38,488 nucleotides of DNA from an uncultured Erysipelotrichaceae bacterium (GTDB lineage: Bacteria; Bacillota_I; Bacilli_A; RF39; UBA660): positions 1 through 38,488 of the forward strand of contig CADACC010000010.1 of NCBI GenBank assembly GCA_902786275.1, written 5' to 3'. A program made the translations under genes and the position numbers. Positions 1 through 6,776 of the stretch are shown here, piece by piece. The notes under the pieces were generated by a model, which was not told where the DNA came from, ran no database searches, and was given only the letters and a program-made list of their open reading frames with translations. The stretch's first letter is position 1, and every line of letters starts with the position of its first letter.

Positions 1-182
1 TCTTTGATCATTTCTTCAATTCCATCATATAATGTGAAATCTTGATATGGACAATTTTTACAAGCTCCTGTTAACTTTACATATACATATCCATCTTCGA
101 ATTTTATAAATTCGATATCTCCACCTTCCATATTAAGGTAGGTTCTTATATTATCGATAATCTCTTTTATTTTATTTTCCAT
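1..182 (-). CDS. NifU C-terminal-domain (Nfu-type) Fe-S scaffold protein, partial
   Basis: The gene runs off the left edge of the window; only the first 60 codons are visible. The translated start carries the NifU C-terminal-domain signature: a GGD motif followed by a beta strand and then a CxxC motif (CKNCP), whose cysteines in this family hold a transient [4Fe-4S] cluster. The role expected from the family is to carry assembled clusters to target proteins; the SufS/SufU pair at 30263-31888 would feed the same pathway and MiaB at 35321 would be a consumer. The ATG at 182 is preceded by a GGGTGATTACCT ribosome-binding region. The family assignment is firm; whether another domain follows cannot be seen. 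Confidence 0.82.
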   Translation of the reverse strand, partial: MENKIKEIIDNIRTYLNMEGGDIEFIKFEDGYVYVKLTGACKNCPYQDFTLYDGIEEMIK

Positions 183-200
183 AGGTAATCACCCATAAAC

Positions 201-229
201 ATTATATAGCTATAACTTGCTCCTGTAAA
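201..229 (-). promoter_or_regulatory. promoter for the Nfu-like gene
   Basis: On the minus strand a TTTACA -35 box (229-224) lies 17 bp from a TATAAT -10 box (206-201), about 20 bp upstream of the ATG at 182. This fits a sigma-A promoter. Confidence 0.6.
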
Positions 230-245
230 CTTATTATGTTAAGAT
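217..245 (+). promoter_or_regulatory. possible promoter for the S1-domain gene
   Basis: TTGCTC at 217-222 and TAAGAT at 240-245 are 17 bp apart and face the S1-domain gene at 270. The boxes are weaker than others in the window, and the stretch is shared with the divergent Nfu promoter. Confidence 0.35.
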
Positions 246-269
246 ATGTTATGTAAAGAGGATGATTCT

Positions 270-617
270 ATGTATAAAATAAATGATATAATTAACTGCA
301 CTGTTTGTGGGGTTGAGAACTACGGTATATTCATTCGAACTGATGATAATTACACAGGCTTAATACATATTTCTGAAATATCAAGTGATTTTGTAAGAAA
401 CGTTAGCGATTATGCAAAAGTAGGGGAAAAGATTAAATGTCAGGTATTAGAAGTTAATGAAGAGTTAAAACAATTAAAATTAACAATTAAATATTTAAAC
501 TTTAAAGATGGATATTCAAGAGAAGAAATATCACATCTTGATCATGGCTTTGATACTCTAAAAGAATTACTTCCAAAATGGATGGAGGAAAAAAAGAAAG
601 ATTATTCCGAAGAATAA
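270..617 (+). CDS. S1 RNA-binding domain protein (YugI/CvfD-like)
   Basis: A 115-residue protein whose first 75 residues form one S1/OB-fold domain: GVENYGIFI followed by GLIHISEIS and, later, VGEKIKCQVLEV, the usual order of S1 strands. The rest is a short charged tail ending in KKKDYSEE. Proteins of this size in Bacilli (YugI/GSP13, CvfD) bind RNA or ribosomes; that role is inferred from the family. An in-frame ATG lies at 246, but the AAAGAGG Shine-Dalgarno at 255-261 sits just upstream of the ATG at 270, so I chose the latter. The gene is divergent from the Nfu-like gene and its stop codon is built into the terminator hairpin. Confidence 0.8.
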   Translation: MYKINDIINCTVCGVENYGIFIRTDDNYTGLIHISEISSDFVRNVSDYAKVGEKIKCQVLEVNEELKQLKLTIKYLNFKDGYSREEISHLDHGFDTLKELLPKWMEEKKKDYSEE

Positions 618-625
618 TCTTTTTA
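598..625 (+). terminator. rho-independent terminator of the S1-domain gene
   Basis: A 10-bp stem (AAGATTATTC / GAATAATCTT) with a four-base loop is followed by T residues. It includes the last codons and the TAA stop. Confidence 0.8.
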
Positions 626-634
626 TATACAAGA

Positions 635-723
635 TGGTGCCCAAGGCCGGACTTGAACCGGCACGAGCTTTAACACCCGCAGGATTTTAAGTCCTGTGCG
701 TCTACCTATTCCGCCACTTGGGC
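635..723 (-). tRNA. tRNA-Leu(TAA)
   Basis: Acceptor GCCCAAG pairs with its complement near the 3' end, CCA is encoded, and there is a long variable arm as in class II tRNAs. The anticodon loop CTTAAAA gives anticodon TAA, reading UUA/UUG, which suits this AT-rich genome. Confidence 0.95.
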
Positions 724-753
724 AGGCACTGTCTTATTAACTAAGACTTCTTT

Positions 754-782
754 AGTATAATATGTATTTGCTTTTTTTTCAA
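754..782 (-). promoter_or_regulatory. promoter of tRNA-Leu
   Basis: On the minus strand TTGAAA (782-777) and TATACT (759-754) are separated by 17 bp, about 30 bp upstream of the mature tRNA-Leu. Confidence 0.6.
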
Positions 783-838
783 GTACTTTTACTAGTTTTT
801 TTTGTAATTTTTTTCCTTGTTTTTAGCATAAAATATAA

Positions 839-868
839 TTGACATGTTTTAATTGAATATGTTATAAT
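839..868 (+). promoter_or_regulatory. consensus sigma-A promoter of the Ser-fMet-Asp-Phe tRNA operon
   Basis: A perfect TTGACA (839-844) and a perfect TATAAT (863-868) are 18 bp apart, 12 bp upstream of the first tRNA. This is the closest match to consensus in the window, as expected for a stable-RNA operon. Confidence 0.88.
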
Positions 869-880
869 CAGTTTGTGTCT

Positions 881-973
881 GGAGGAATACCCAAGTCCGG
901 TTGAAGGGACTGGTCTTGAAAACCAGGAGGTCGAGTAATCGGCGCAGGGGTTCGAATCCCTTTTCCTCCGCCA
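881..973 (+). tRNA. tRNA-Ser(TGA)
   Basis: A 93-nt class II tRNA with a long variable arm and encoded CCA. The anticodon stem CTGGT/ACCAG encloses CTTGAAA, giving TGA. The discriminator base is G, as usual for serine. First gene of a four-tRNA operon. Confidence 0.95.
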
Positions 974-982
974 CTTATTTAT

Positions 983-1059
<77 letters not shown>

Positions 1060-1061
1060 AT

Positions 1062-1137
1062 GGTTCCGTAGTGTAGCGGTTATCACGTCTGCCTGTCACG
1101 CAGAAGATCGCGGGTTCAATTCCCGTCGGAACCGCCA
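1062..1137 (+). tRNA. tRNA-Asp(GTC)
   Basis: 76 nt, acceptor GGTTCCG/CGGAACC, encoded CCA. The anticodon loop CTGTCAC gives GTC. Third gene of the operon, two bases after tRNA-fMet. Confidence 0.95.
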
Positions 1138-1140
1138 TTT

Positions 1141-1216
<76 letters not shown>

Positions 1217-1230
1217 GTTTTATAAATTAG

Positions 1231-1258
1231 CTTAGATGAAATCATCTAAGTTTTTTTA
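1231..1258 (+). terminator. terminator of the tRNA operon
   Basis: A 9-bp stem CTTAGATGA/TCATCTAAG is followed by seven T. The T-run abuts the stop codon of the convergent helicase gene (TAA at 1258-1256 on the minus strand). Confidence 0.88.
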
Positions 1259-2665
1259 TACCTCATTTACGAAAACAGAAGGATTATTTAAATCGATAAA
1301 AAGATATAGTTCTTCTTTTGTTCTTGTTAATGCTACATAGAAAAGTCTTCTTTCCTCTGGATACATTACTTTTTCATCAGTAGGTAATATTTTATTTATA
1401 AGAATATTTTTTTTACGTGATGGGAACCCATTTTTATTATTACTAAGGTTTAAAATAACTACTATATCTGCTTCAAGTCCTTTCGATTTATGTATCGTTA
1501 AGAATCGAATATTATCATAAGTTTTATTTTTATATATTATATAGCTATTTTTTACTTGTACATCTTTATCAATGTATTCATATATGTCAAAAGTATTTCT
1601 TGAAAGTATTAAAGTGGTTTTATTTTTTAATATTATATTATTAATTAGTTTTTTGAATTCTTTCTTTTTATCTATATAATATAATTTATTTATTTTTGAA
1701 TTAATATGATTATTTGATATTAAGTTTTTTTTGATTTGATAACTATTTTTCATTATAAATTTTCCTGCTACATTTACAATATGTTGAGGACATCTATATG
1801 TTTTGGTTATATAGAATATTTTTGAATTTATAAAATATTTTTGAAAATCGTATAGTAATTTAATATTTGATCCACTAAAACCATAAATCGATTGAAAATC
1901 ATCACCAACTGCTGTTAAAATGCCACTACTGGATTTTAAAATTGATTTTAAAAACTCAAGTCTTATTTTTGATATATCTTGGTATTCATCAACAAGTATA
2001 TGTTTATAGCTACATTTATATTTATCATTATTAATATTGTTAGTTGCAATCTTAATCATATCATCATAATCAATCATGCTATTTTCTTTTTTTACATTTA
2101 TGTAACTTTCTTGAATTATTTTTATAACATATAAAATGATAATTTCACTTTTAGAAAGTTTTTTGGTGTTTAGTTTTAGTATTTCGATATTTTCTGCATT
2201 AATTATGTTAATTATTGATTTGAAATATGAATTTATTGAATTAGAGTCAGTATTATTAATCAGATCGCTATATTTTTTTATAGAAAATATTCCTGTAATT
2301 CCTTTAAATATTCTATATAGTTTCTTCTTTAATTTTAAACTAACTCCTTCAAGAACATCATTTATTTTTTTATCTAACAAGTTATCTATCGCAATGTCAA
2401 ATTCGTTATTATCAATATATTTTAAAGCAAGCTTATGAAATGTGAATACGTCCACATTTTTATTACATTTATTTTTAAAATTATTTACTGTTTCATTTGT
2501 AAATGATATTACAAGTATATCTTTTTCGTCTATGCCACTATCAATAAGAAAGTTAATTTTTTTAAATAACGTTGTTGTTTTTCCACAACCTGCTCCGGCA
2601 ATTATTAACGAGTGACTATCAATGTGTTTTGCTGCTAAATCTTGCTCATTATCTGTATTTATCAT
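1256..2665 (-). CDS. compact UvrD/Rep-family superfamily 1 DNA helicase
   Basis: A 469-residue SF1A helicase. Visible motifs: Walker A AGAGCGKTT (23-31); motif Ia ISFTNETV; Walker B LVDEYQD (224-230); motif III GDDFQSIYGFSGS (from about 254); TYRCP in motif IV; TIHKSKGLEAD in motif V (390-400); and RRLFYVALTRTKEELYLF in motif VI. Family members use ATP to move 3'-5' on single-stranded DNA in repair or replication restart. UvrD, Rep and PcrA are usually 650-750 residues, so this one has small 1B/2B subdomains and lacks a C-terminal extension; the catalytic core is complete. The start is preceded by AGAAAGG. It stands alone between the tRNA operon and the racemase operon. The exact subfamily is uncertain. 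Confidence 0.88.
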   Translation of the reverse strand: MINTDNEQDLAAKHIDSHSLIIAGAGCGKTTTLFKKINFLIDSGIDEKDILVISFTNETVNNFKNKCNKNVDVFTFHKLALKYIDNNEFDIAIDNLLDKKINDVLEGVSLKLKKKLYRIFKGITGIFSIKKYSDLINNTDSNSINSYFKSIINIINAENIEILKLNTKKLSKSEIIILYVIKIIQESYINVKKENSMIDYDDMIKIATNNINNDKYKCSYKHILVDEYQDISKIRLEFLKSILKSSSGILTAVGDDFQSIYGFSGSNIKLLYDFQKYFINSKIFYITKTYRCPQHIVNVAGKFIMKNSYQIKKNLISNNHINSKINKLYYIDKKKEFKKLINNIILKNKTTLILSRNTFDIYEYIDKDVQVKNSYIIYKNKTYDNIRFLTIHKSKGLEADIVVILNLSNNKNGFPSRKKNILINKILPTDEKVMYPEERRLFYVALTRTKEELYLFIDLNNPSVFVNEV

Positions 2666-2721
2666 ATAAAGCCTTTCTGTAAATATAGTTAGTTTGTTTA
2701 ATATAATTTTTTCATTAGTGA

Positions 2722-2727
2722 TATAAT
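2722..2727 (+). promoter_or_regulatory. probable -10 box of the racemase/ligase operon
   Basis: TATAAT lies 20 bp upstream of the racemase ATG. Another TATAAT is at 2702-2707. Neither has a convincing -35 box 17 bp upstream, so the exact promoter is uncertain. Confidence 0.4.
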
Positions 2728-2746
2728 TAAATAGAGGTGTTTATTT

Positions 2747-3916
2747 ATGTATAGACCTACATATATAAAAGTGGATGGTAATGTAATTGAAAATAATGTT
2801 AGAAACATTATTTCTAATTATAGTGGATATAAATATTACTTTGGAGTTGTAAAAAATAATTCATATCATCATGGTATTTATTCAATTAAGTATTTAATAA
2901 ATGCTGGTATTAATTATCTAGCTGTGTCTTCTTTAGAAGAAGCTATAGCAATAAGAGAATATAATACAGAGATCCCAATTCTTTGTTTGGAACCGATTGA
3001 GTCTGAGTTTATTTTTGATGCAATTAACAATAACGTTACGATTACAATAGGATCATTAGACGAAGCAAAAAGCATAGAGGCATTAAAACTAACTGATACA
3101 TTAAAAGTTCACATGAAAGTTGATTCTGGCATGAATAGATTGGGTTTTAAGGATAAGAATAGTTTTAAAGATGCTTTTGATTTGTTATCTAATTTAAAAA
3201 AAGTTGATGTTGAAGGAGTTTATACCCATCTTGCAACTTCCGGCATATTTGATAAGCATTATAATGATCAAGTTGAGAATTTTAAGATGATTACAAGCTT
3301 GGTAGATTTATCTTTGTTTAAAATTGTTCATGTCGATAGGTCATTAACTCTTGTAGTACATGATAAACTTGATTTTGTTAATGGTACAAGACTTGGTATA
3401 TGCATGTACGGATTTGCGCAAAATATACCTAAAGGTGGTTTATTAACAAATTTTAAAAGAAGATATTTTCAAAACAAATATTCTATTAAAAATATTCATT
3501 TAACTAATAATCTTAACTTAAAATATGCTCTTTCAATGTATTCAAAAGTAATGGAAGTACGTAACGTTAAAAAAGGTGAATTCGTTGGCTACGGCGCCAA
3601 TTTTGTTGCAAAAGATGATATTGTGATTGCAACTATTCCTGCTGGATATGCTGATGGAGTGACTATGGATTTTAAATATGTATATATAAACAATAATAGA
3701 TATGATATTGTTGCTGAGTGTATGGATATGATTATGGTAAAAGTTAATGATGATATAAAAGTTGGCGATACTGTTGAAATAGTAGGTGATAATCAAAATG
3801 TAAAATATTTAGCATCTAGATTAAATTTGGTTGGTCATAAGTTTTTATCATTATTTACAAATAGAGTTCCAATTGTTTATACATATAATGGAGAAACTAG
3901 AGAAATAAAGTATTAG
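2747..3916 (+). CDS. PLP-dependent amino-acid racemase, alanine-racemase fold, substrate uncertain
   Basis: A 389-residue fold type III racemase. The PLP lysine is K36 in FGVVKNNSYHHG. HMKVDSGMNRLGF carries the Lys and Arg that in alanine racemase sit near the PLP and carboxylate. The second catalytic base is the Tyr of VGYGANF, and RLGICMYG and CMDMIMV are also present. Several usual alanine-racemase residues differ: the PLP-phosphate motif H-x-x-N-S reads HVDRS, and the Tyr that follows the conserved loop, nine residues before RVP (Y354 of the Geobacillus enzyme), is His here. This suggests a substrate other than, or in addition to, alanine. RBS AGAGGTG precedes the ATG. The ATP-grasp ligase starts 12 bp after the stop, so the two are surely co-transcribed. 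It could still be the cell's only alanine racemase. Confidence 0.82.
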   Translation: MYRPTYIKVDGNVIENNVRNIISNYSGYKYYFGVVKNNSYHHGIYSIKYLINAGINYLAVSSLEEAIAIREYNTEIPILCLEPIESEFIFDAINNNVTITIGSLDEAKSIEALKLTDTLKVHMKVDSGMNRLGFKDKNSFKDAFDLLSNLKKVDVEGVYTHLATSGIFDKHYNDQVENFKMITSLVDLSLFKIVHVDRSLTLVVHDKLDFVNGTRLGICMYGFAQNIPKGGLLTNFKRRYFQNKYSIKNIHLTNNLNLKYALSMYSKVMEVRNVKKGEFVGYGANFVAKDDIVIATIPAGYADGVTMDFKYVYINNNRYDIVAECMDMIMVKVNDDIKVGDTVEIVGDNQNVKYLASRLNLVGHKFLSLFTNRVPIVYTYNGETREIKY

Positions 3917-3928
3917 GAGGATTTGAGT

Positions 3929-5137
3929 ATGGATTTTGAAGTACTTATTATTGGTAGTGATGTTAATGCATATTATATGGCTAGATGTACTCATGAAGCA
4001 TATAATAAAAAAGCGTACATGTTAATAAAAGATAATCTAGCTTTTACAAAACATTCAAAAATTATCAATAGAATTTATAATGATAAAATTTGGGATGAGA
4101 ATTGTTTTATATCAGCAGTTAATGAATTTTTAATGAAACATGCAGACAAGAAAGTCGTTGTTATTTCATCTAATGAAACTTATGCAGAGTTTCTTGTGCG
4201 TAATAAATCAAGATTTAAGAGTAATATACTATTTAATTATCCTGATATGGATATCCTTACATCACTTACTAATAAAGAGTTATTTTACAAAACATATAAA
4301 TCTTCGATTCTTAATTTTCCTAAAACAATTTATTTTGATTTAAAATCTTCATCTCTTGATGATGTTAAACTTGATTTTCCTGTTGTAATTAAACCTGCTA
4401 ATGTAGTTCTTTATAATCACGTCTCTTTTAAGGGTAAGAAGAAAATTTATAAAGTGTTTGATCAGGAAGAACTTAAAGATGTTATTAATTCTATTAAATC
4501 TTCACAATATAATGATACAGTTATTTTACAGGAATATATTCCTGGTGATGACTCACATTTATTTGATTCTGTTGTGTATTGCGACAAAAATGGGAAAGTT
4601 GATTTGATTTCTTTTGCGCAAATAGGATTACAAGAGCATAAACCAAGCATGGTTGGAAATGCTGCAGTGTTAATAAACGGTTATAATACTTTTGGTGTTG
4701 ATAATTCCGAGATGATTTCAAGTATTAAGTCTTTTATGGAGACCATCGGATATAAAGGTTTTGCTGAGTTTGATTTAAAGTATGATCATCGAGATCATAA
4801 ATTTAAGGTATTAGAGATTAATGCAAGGCAGGGAAGATGTAGTTACTATATAAGTAAAGCAGGGTATAATCTTGTAAAAATATTGGTTGATGATTTAATT
4901 AACAATGAAAGATTAGATTACACTATAGTTGATAAAAAGGTTATGTTATCATTTGTAAATAAGTCGATTATTAAAAAATACATTGTTAATCAAGAATTTA
5001 AAAAAGAGGCTCTTAAAATGTATAAAGATGCTGTAAATCCTTTAAAATATGAAAAAGATTTTTCAATATTTAGAGAATTGTTATATATTAAAAGGGATAA
5101 AAATTATAATAAGTCTTATAGGAATTATAATTGGTAA
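3929..5137 (+). CDS. ATP-grasp ligase, D-aspartate-ligase-like, probable peptidoglycan branch enzyme
   Basis: A 402-residue ATP-grasp enzyme. The N-terminal region (VLIIGSDVNAYYMARCTHEAY) is a Rossmann-like pre-ATP-grasp domain. The ATP-grasp core has FPVVIKPAN (ATP-binding Lys), ILQEYIPGDDSH, the FAQIGLQEH strand, and the metal-ligand end GFAEFDLKYD...FKVLEINARQGR. The length and the PGDD and GLQEH-type motifs resemble, from memory, enterococcal D-aspartate ligase (Asl-fm), which adds D-Asp to the peptidoglycan stem lysine and is encoded beside a racemase. I infer that this enzyme uses the D-amino acid made by the upstream racemase; the substrate is not proven. A TTG at 3923 is only 2 bp from the AGGAGG at 3915-3920, so the ATG at 3929, 8 bp downstream, is the start. 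Confidence 0.75.
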   Translation: MDFEVLIIGSDVNAYYMARCTHEAYNKKAYMLIKDNLAFTKHSKIINRIYNDKIWDENCFISAVNEFLMKHADKKVVVISSNETYAEFLVRNKSRFKSNILFNYPDMDILTSLTNKELFYKTYKSSILNFPKTIYFDLKSSSLDDVKLDFPVVIKPANVVLYNHVSFKGKKKIYKVFDQEELKDVINSIKSSQYNDTVILQEYIPGDDSHLFDSVVYCDKNGKVDLISFAQIGLQEHKPSMVGNAAVLINGYNTFGVDNSEMISSIKSFMETIGYKGFAEFDLKYDHRDHKFKVLEINARQGRCSYYISKAGYNLVKILVDDLINNERLDYTIVDKKVMLSFVNKSIIKKYIVNQEFKKEALKMYKDAVNPLKYEKDFSIFRELLYIKRDKNYNKSYRNYNW

Positions 5138-5176
5138 GAAAAACTTTAAAAAAAACAATTTTTTTGAATTCTTCTA

Positions 5177-5205
5177 TTGACTTATCATACGATAAATGAT
5201 ATATT
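5177..5205 (+). promoter_or_regulatory. promoter of the Val-Thr-Tyr-Gln-Lys tRNA operon
   Basis: TTGACT (5177-5182) and TATATT (5200-5205) are 17 bp apart, 28 bp upstream of tRNA-Val. Confidence 0.75.
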
Positions 5206-5233
5206 TAATTACGTCCAGAGATTGGGCGATGTC

Positions 5234-5310
5234 GGGCGTTTAGCTCAGTTGGTTAGAGCACTTGCCTTACAAGCAAGGGGTCATAGGTTCGAGTCCTATA
5301 ACGCCCACCA
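5234..5310 (+). tRNA. tRNA-Val(TAC)
   Basis: 77 nt, acceptor GGGCGTT/AACGCCC, encoded CCA. The anticodon loop CTTACAA gives TAC. Confidence 0.95.
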
Positions 5311-5317
5311 TTTTTTT

Positions 5318-5393
5318 GCCGACTTAGCGTAATTGGTAGCGCAACTGACTTGTAATCAGTAGGTTGGGGGTTCGATTCCCTCAGTCGGCACCA
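5318..5393 (+). tRNA. tRNA-Thr(TGT)
   Basis: 76 nt, acceptor GCCGACT/AGTCGGC, encoded CCA. The anticodon loop CTTGTAA gives TGT. Confidence 0.95.
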
Positions 5394-5398
5394 CTTTT

Positions 5399-5482
5399 GG
5401 AGGGTTAGCGAAGTGGTCAAACGCGGCAGACTGTAAATCTGTTCCTTCGGGTTCTATGGTTCAAATCCATAACCCTCCACCA
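5399..5482 (+). tRNA. tRNA-Tyr(GTA)
   Basis: 84-nt class II tRNA with a long variable arm closed by TTCG, encoded CCA. The anticodon loop CTGTAAA gives GTA. Confidence 0.95.
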
Positions 5483-5490
5483 CTTTTTAA

Positions 5491-5566
5491 TGCCTCGTAG
5501 CCAAGTGGTAAGGCATCAGACTTTGACTCTGACATTCCGAAGGTTCGAGTCCTTCCGAGGCAACCA
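5491..5566 (+). tRNA. tRNA-Gln(TTG)
   Basis: 76 nt, acceptor TGCCTCG/CGAGGCA, encoded CCA. The anticodon loop CTTTGAC gives TTG. The 5' base T pairing with A is usual for tRNA-Gln. Confidence 0.95.
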
Positions 5567-5572
5567 TCTTAT

Positions 5573-5648
5573 GTCCCGTTAGCTCAGCTGGTAGAGCATT
5601 TGACTTTTAATCAAAGGGTCCCGAGTTCGAATCTCGGGCGGGACACCA
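5573..5648 (+). tRNA. tRNA-Lys(TTT)
   Basis: 76 nt, acceptor starting GTCCCG, encoded CCA. The anticodon loop CTTTTAA gives TTT. Last gene of the five-tRNA operon. Confidence 0.95.
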
Positions 5649-5659
5649 TTTTATTTGTT

Positions 5660-5683
5660 AAAAAAGCTGAAAAGCTTTTTTTT
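5660..5683 (+). terminator. terminator of the five-tRNA operon
   Basis: AAAAAAGCT/AGCTTTTTT stem with a GAAA tetraloop and a T-run. Confidence 0.85.
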
Positions 5684-5692
5684 AATATATTA

Positions 5693-5721
5693 TTGCATTT
5701 TTATTGGTAATATAATATAAT
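5693..5721 (+). promoter_or_regulatory. promoter of the Arg-Pro tRNA pair
   Basis: TTGCAT (5693-5698) and TATAAT (5716-5721) are 17 bp apart, 26 bp upstream of tRNA-Arg. It starts just after the preceding terminator. Confidence 0.78.
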
Positions 5722-5747
5722 GAATATGCGTGAAAAAAACGTAATTC

Positions 5748-5824
5748 GCGCTCTTAGCTCAATTGGATAGAGCGTTAGACTACGGATCTAAAGGTTAGGG
5801 GTTCGACTCCCTTAGGGCGCACCA
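5748..5824 (+). tRNA. tRNA-Arg(ACG)
   Basis: 77 nt, acceptor starting GCGCTCT, encoded CCA. The anticodon loop CTACGGA gives ACG, which needs A34-to-inosine editing (TadA) to read CGC and CGA. Confidence 0.94.
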
Positions 5825-5831
5825 TTATTTT

Positions 5832-5908
5832 CGAGAAGTAGCACAGCTTGGTAGTGCACTTGGTTTGGGACCAAGGGGTCGCAGGTTCGAATCCTGTCTT
5901 CTCGACCA
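5832..5908 (+). tRNA. tRNA-Pro(TGG)
   Basis: 77 nt, acceptor CGAGAAG with its 3' partner CTTCTCG, encoded CCA. The anticodon loop TTTGGGA gives TGG. Confidence 0.94.
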
Positions 5909-5918
5909 CTTGATTATT

Positions 5919-5942
5919 AGGACTATTTATAGTTCTTTTTTT
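5919..5942 (+). terminator. terminator of the Arg-Pro tRNA unit
   Basis: Stem AGGACTA/TAGTTCT (one G·T pair) with a four-base loop and eight T residues. It ends just before the convergent endonuclease gene. Confidence 0.75.
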
Positions 5943-5956
5943 ATGTCCCAAACCAA

Positions 5957-6691
5957 CTAATTATACTTATTGCATAATCTATGTAGATTTCTAAACTCAA
6001 TTCTAAAAGATGTTCCGTGGTCCGAAAATTTTCCTATATATTTACCACTTTTATGTACACCAGTTTTAAATGTAACATTTATAATTCCATTTTCAACCAA
6101 TTTAATAAATTCTTCAAAACTCTTAAGTTCATACATATATATTTTTTCATATTTGTAATAATATGTATTATTAATGATTTTTTTATCAAACGTTATAACA
6201 GCTATTTTTGAATCTTTTCTTACCAATTTATCATTTAACGTGTCAAAGTCCCAGTATATGTCATTGTTAATCAATTTATCATTATTATATATGTTTAATT
6301 CAAGCCTTTTTTTTATGTTGTTAATACTTAATTTATATAAATATTTATACCCAACCTTGCACATCTTATTACCATATATTGTTCCCTTAAAAACTTTTAT
6401 GTTTTTGAAATCACGGTCTGGGTAACCGAAATGTTCTGAAATCCATTGTGCAGCTGGAAAATGAATGCCATCAGGAGCACTATTAAATAATTCAATAGTA
6501 GCATCCCTATGTTTATAAACCGACTTTATTTCTATATCCATAAAGTCCGGTATGTTAAAGTCACCACCTGTTGAACCAAGCTCGCTTTCTAATGTTAATC
6601 CTGCACCATTTTTATAATTGTTGATTGATTTTATGTACCCTTTATTCTTTATTTTTTCAAATTCTTTTTGAAGTATATTAAATGAATTCAT
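5957..6691 (-). CDS. MvaI/BcnI-family (MutH-related) restriction-type endonuclease, no methylase nearby
   Basis: A 244-residue protein. Its N-terminal third has the PD-(D/E)XK active-site pattern of the MvaI/BcnI family: GAGLTLESELG (E35), then IPDFMDIEIKS with D49 and the E54-x-K56 pair. A small hydrophobic and basic beta-rich remainder follows, ending in a GKFSDHGTSFRIEFR strand pair. Family members are monomeric type II enzymes that nick or cut short sites and are structurally close to MutH. No methyltransferase lies within the window, so it may be a remnant restriction enzyme, a mismatch-repair-type nickase, or rely on a distant methylase. An upstream in-frame TTG at 6706 is rejected because the AAAGGAG Shine-Dalgarno lies between it and the ATG at 6691. 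The gene sits directly after a tRNA array, a common insertion site. Confidence 0.75.
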   Translation of the reverse strand: MNSFNILQKEFEKIKNKGYIKSINNYKNGAGLTLESELGSTGGDFNIPDFMDIEIKSVYKHRDATIELFNSAPDGIHFPAAQWISEHFGYPDRDFKNIKVFKGTIYGNKMCKVGYKYLYKLSINNIKKRLELNIYNNDKLINNDIYWDFDTLNDKLVRKDSKIAVITFDKKIINNTYYYKYEKIYMYELKSFEEFIKLVENGIINVTFKTGVHKSGKYIGKFSDHGTSFRIEFRNLHRLCNKYN

Positions 6692-6751
6692 ATTTTCTCC
6701 TTTCAATAATAATATTACCTAAAAGTTTCTGATTTCCTTTTTTTTCGAGTA

Positions 6752-6760
6752 TGTTATAAT
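6752..6760 (+). promoter_or_regulatory. extended -10 promoter of the cca-like gene
   Basis: TGTTATAAT is an extended -10 (TG at 6752-6753, TATAAT at 6755-6760). Transcription starting 6-8 bp downstream would leave a leader of only about 10 nt before the ATG at 6777. Confidence 0.6.
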
Positions 6761-6776
6761 TTTTTTGGTGATATTA

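Noticed and set aside
2136-2438. Plus-strand open frame inside the helicase gene
   Set aside because: Hydrophobic low-complexity translation opposite a gene with intact motifs.
5234-5908. Attachment site or integrated element at the tRNA array
   Set aside because: No integrase and no duplicated tRNA 3' end were found around the nearby MvaI-like gene.
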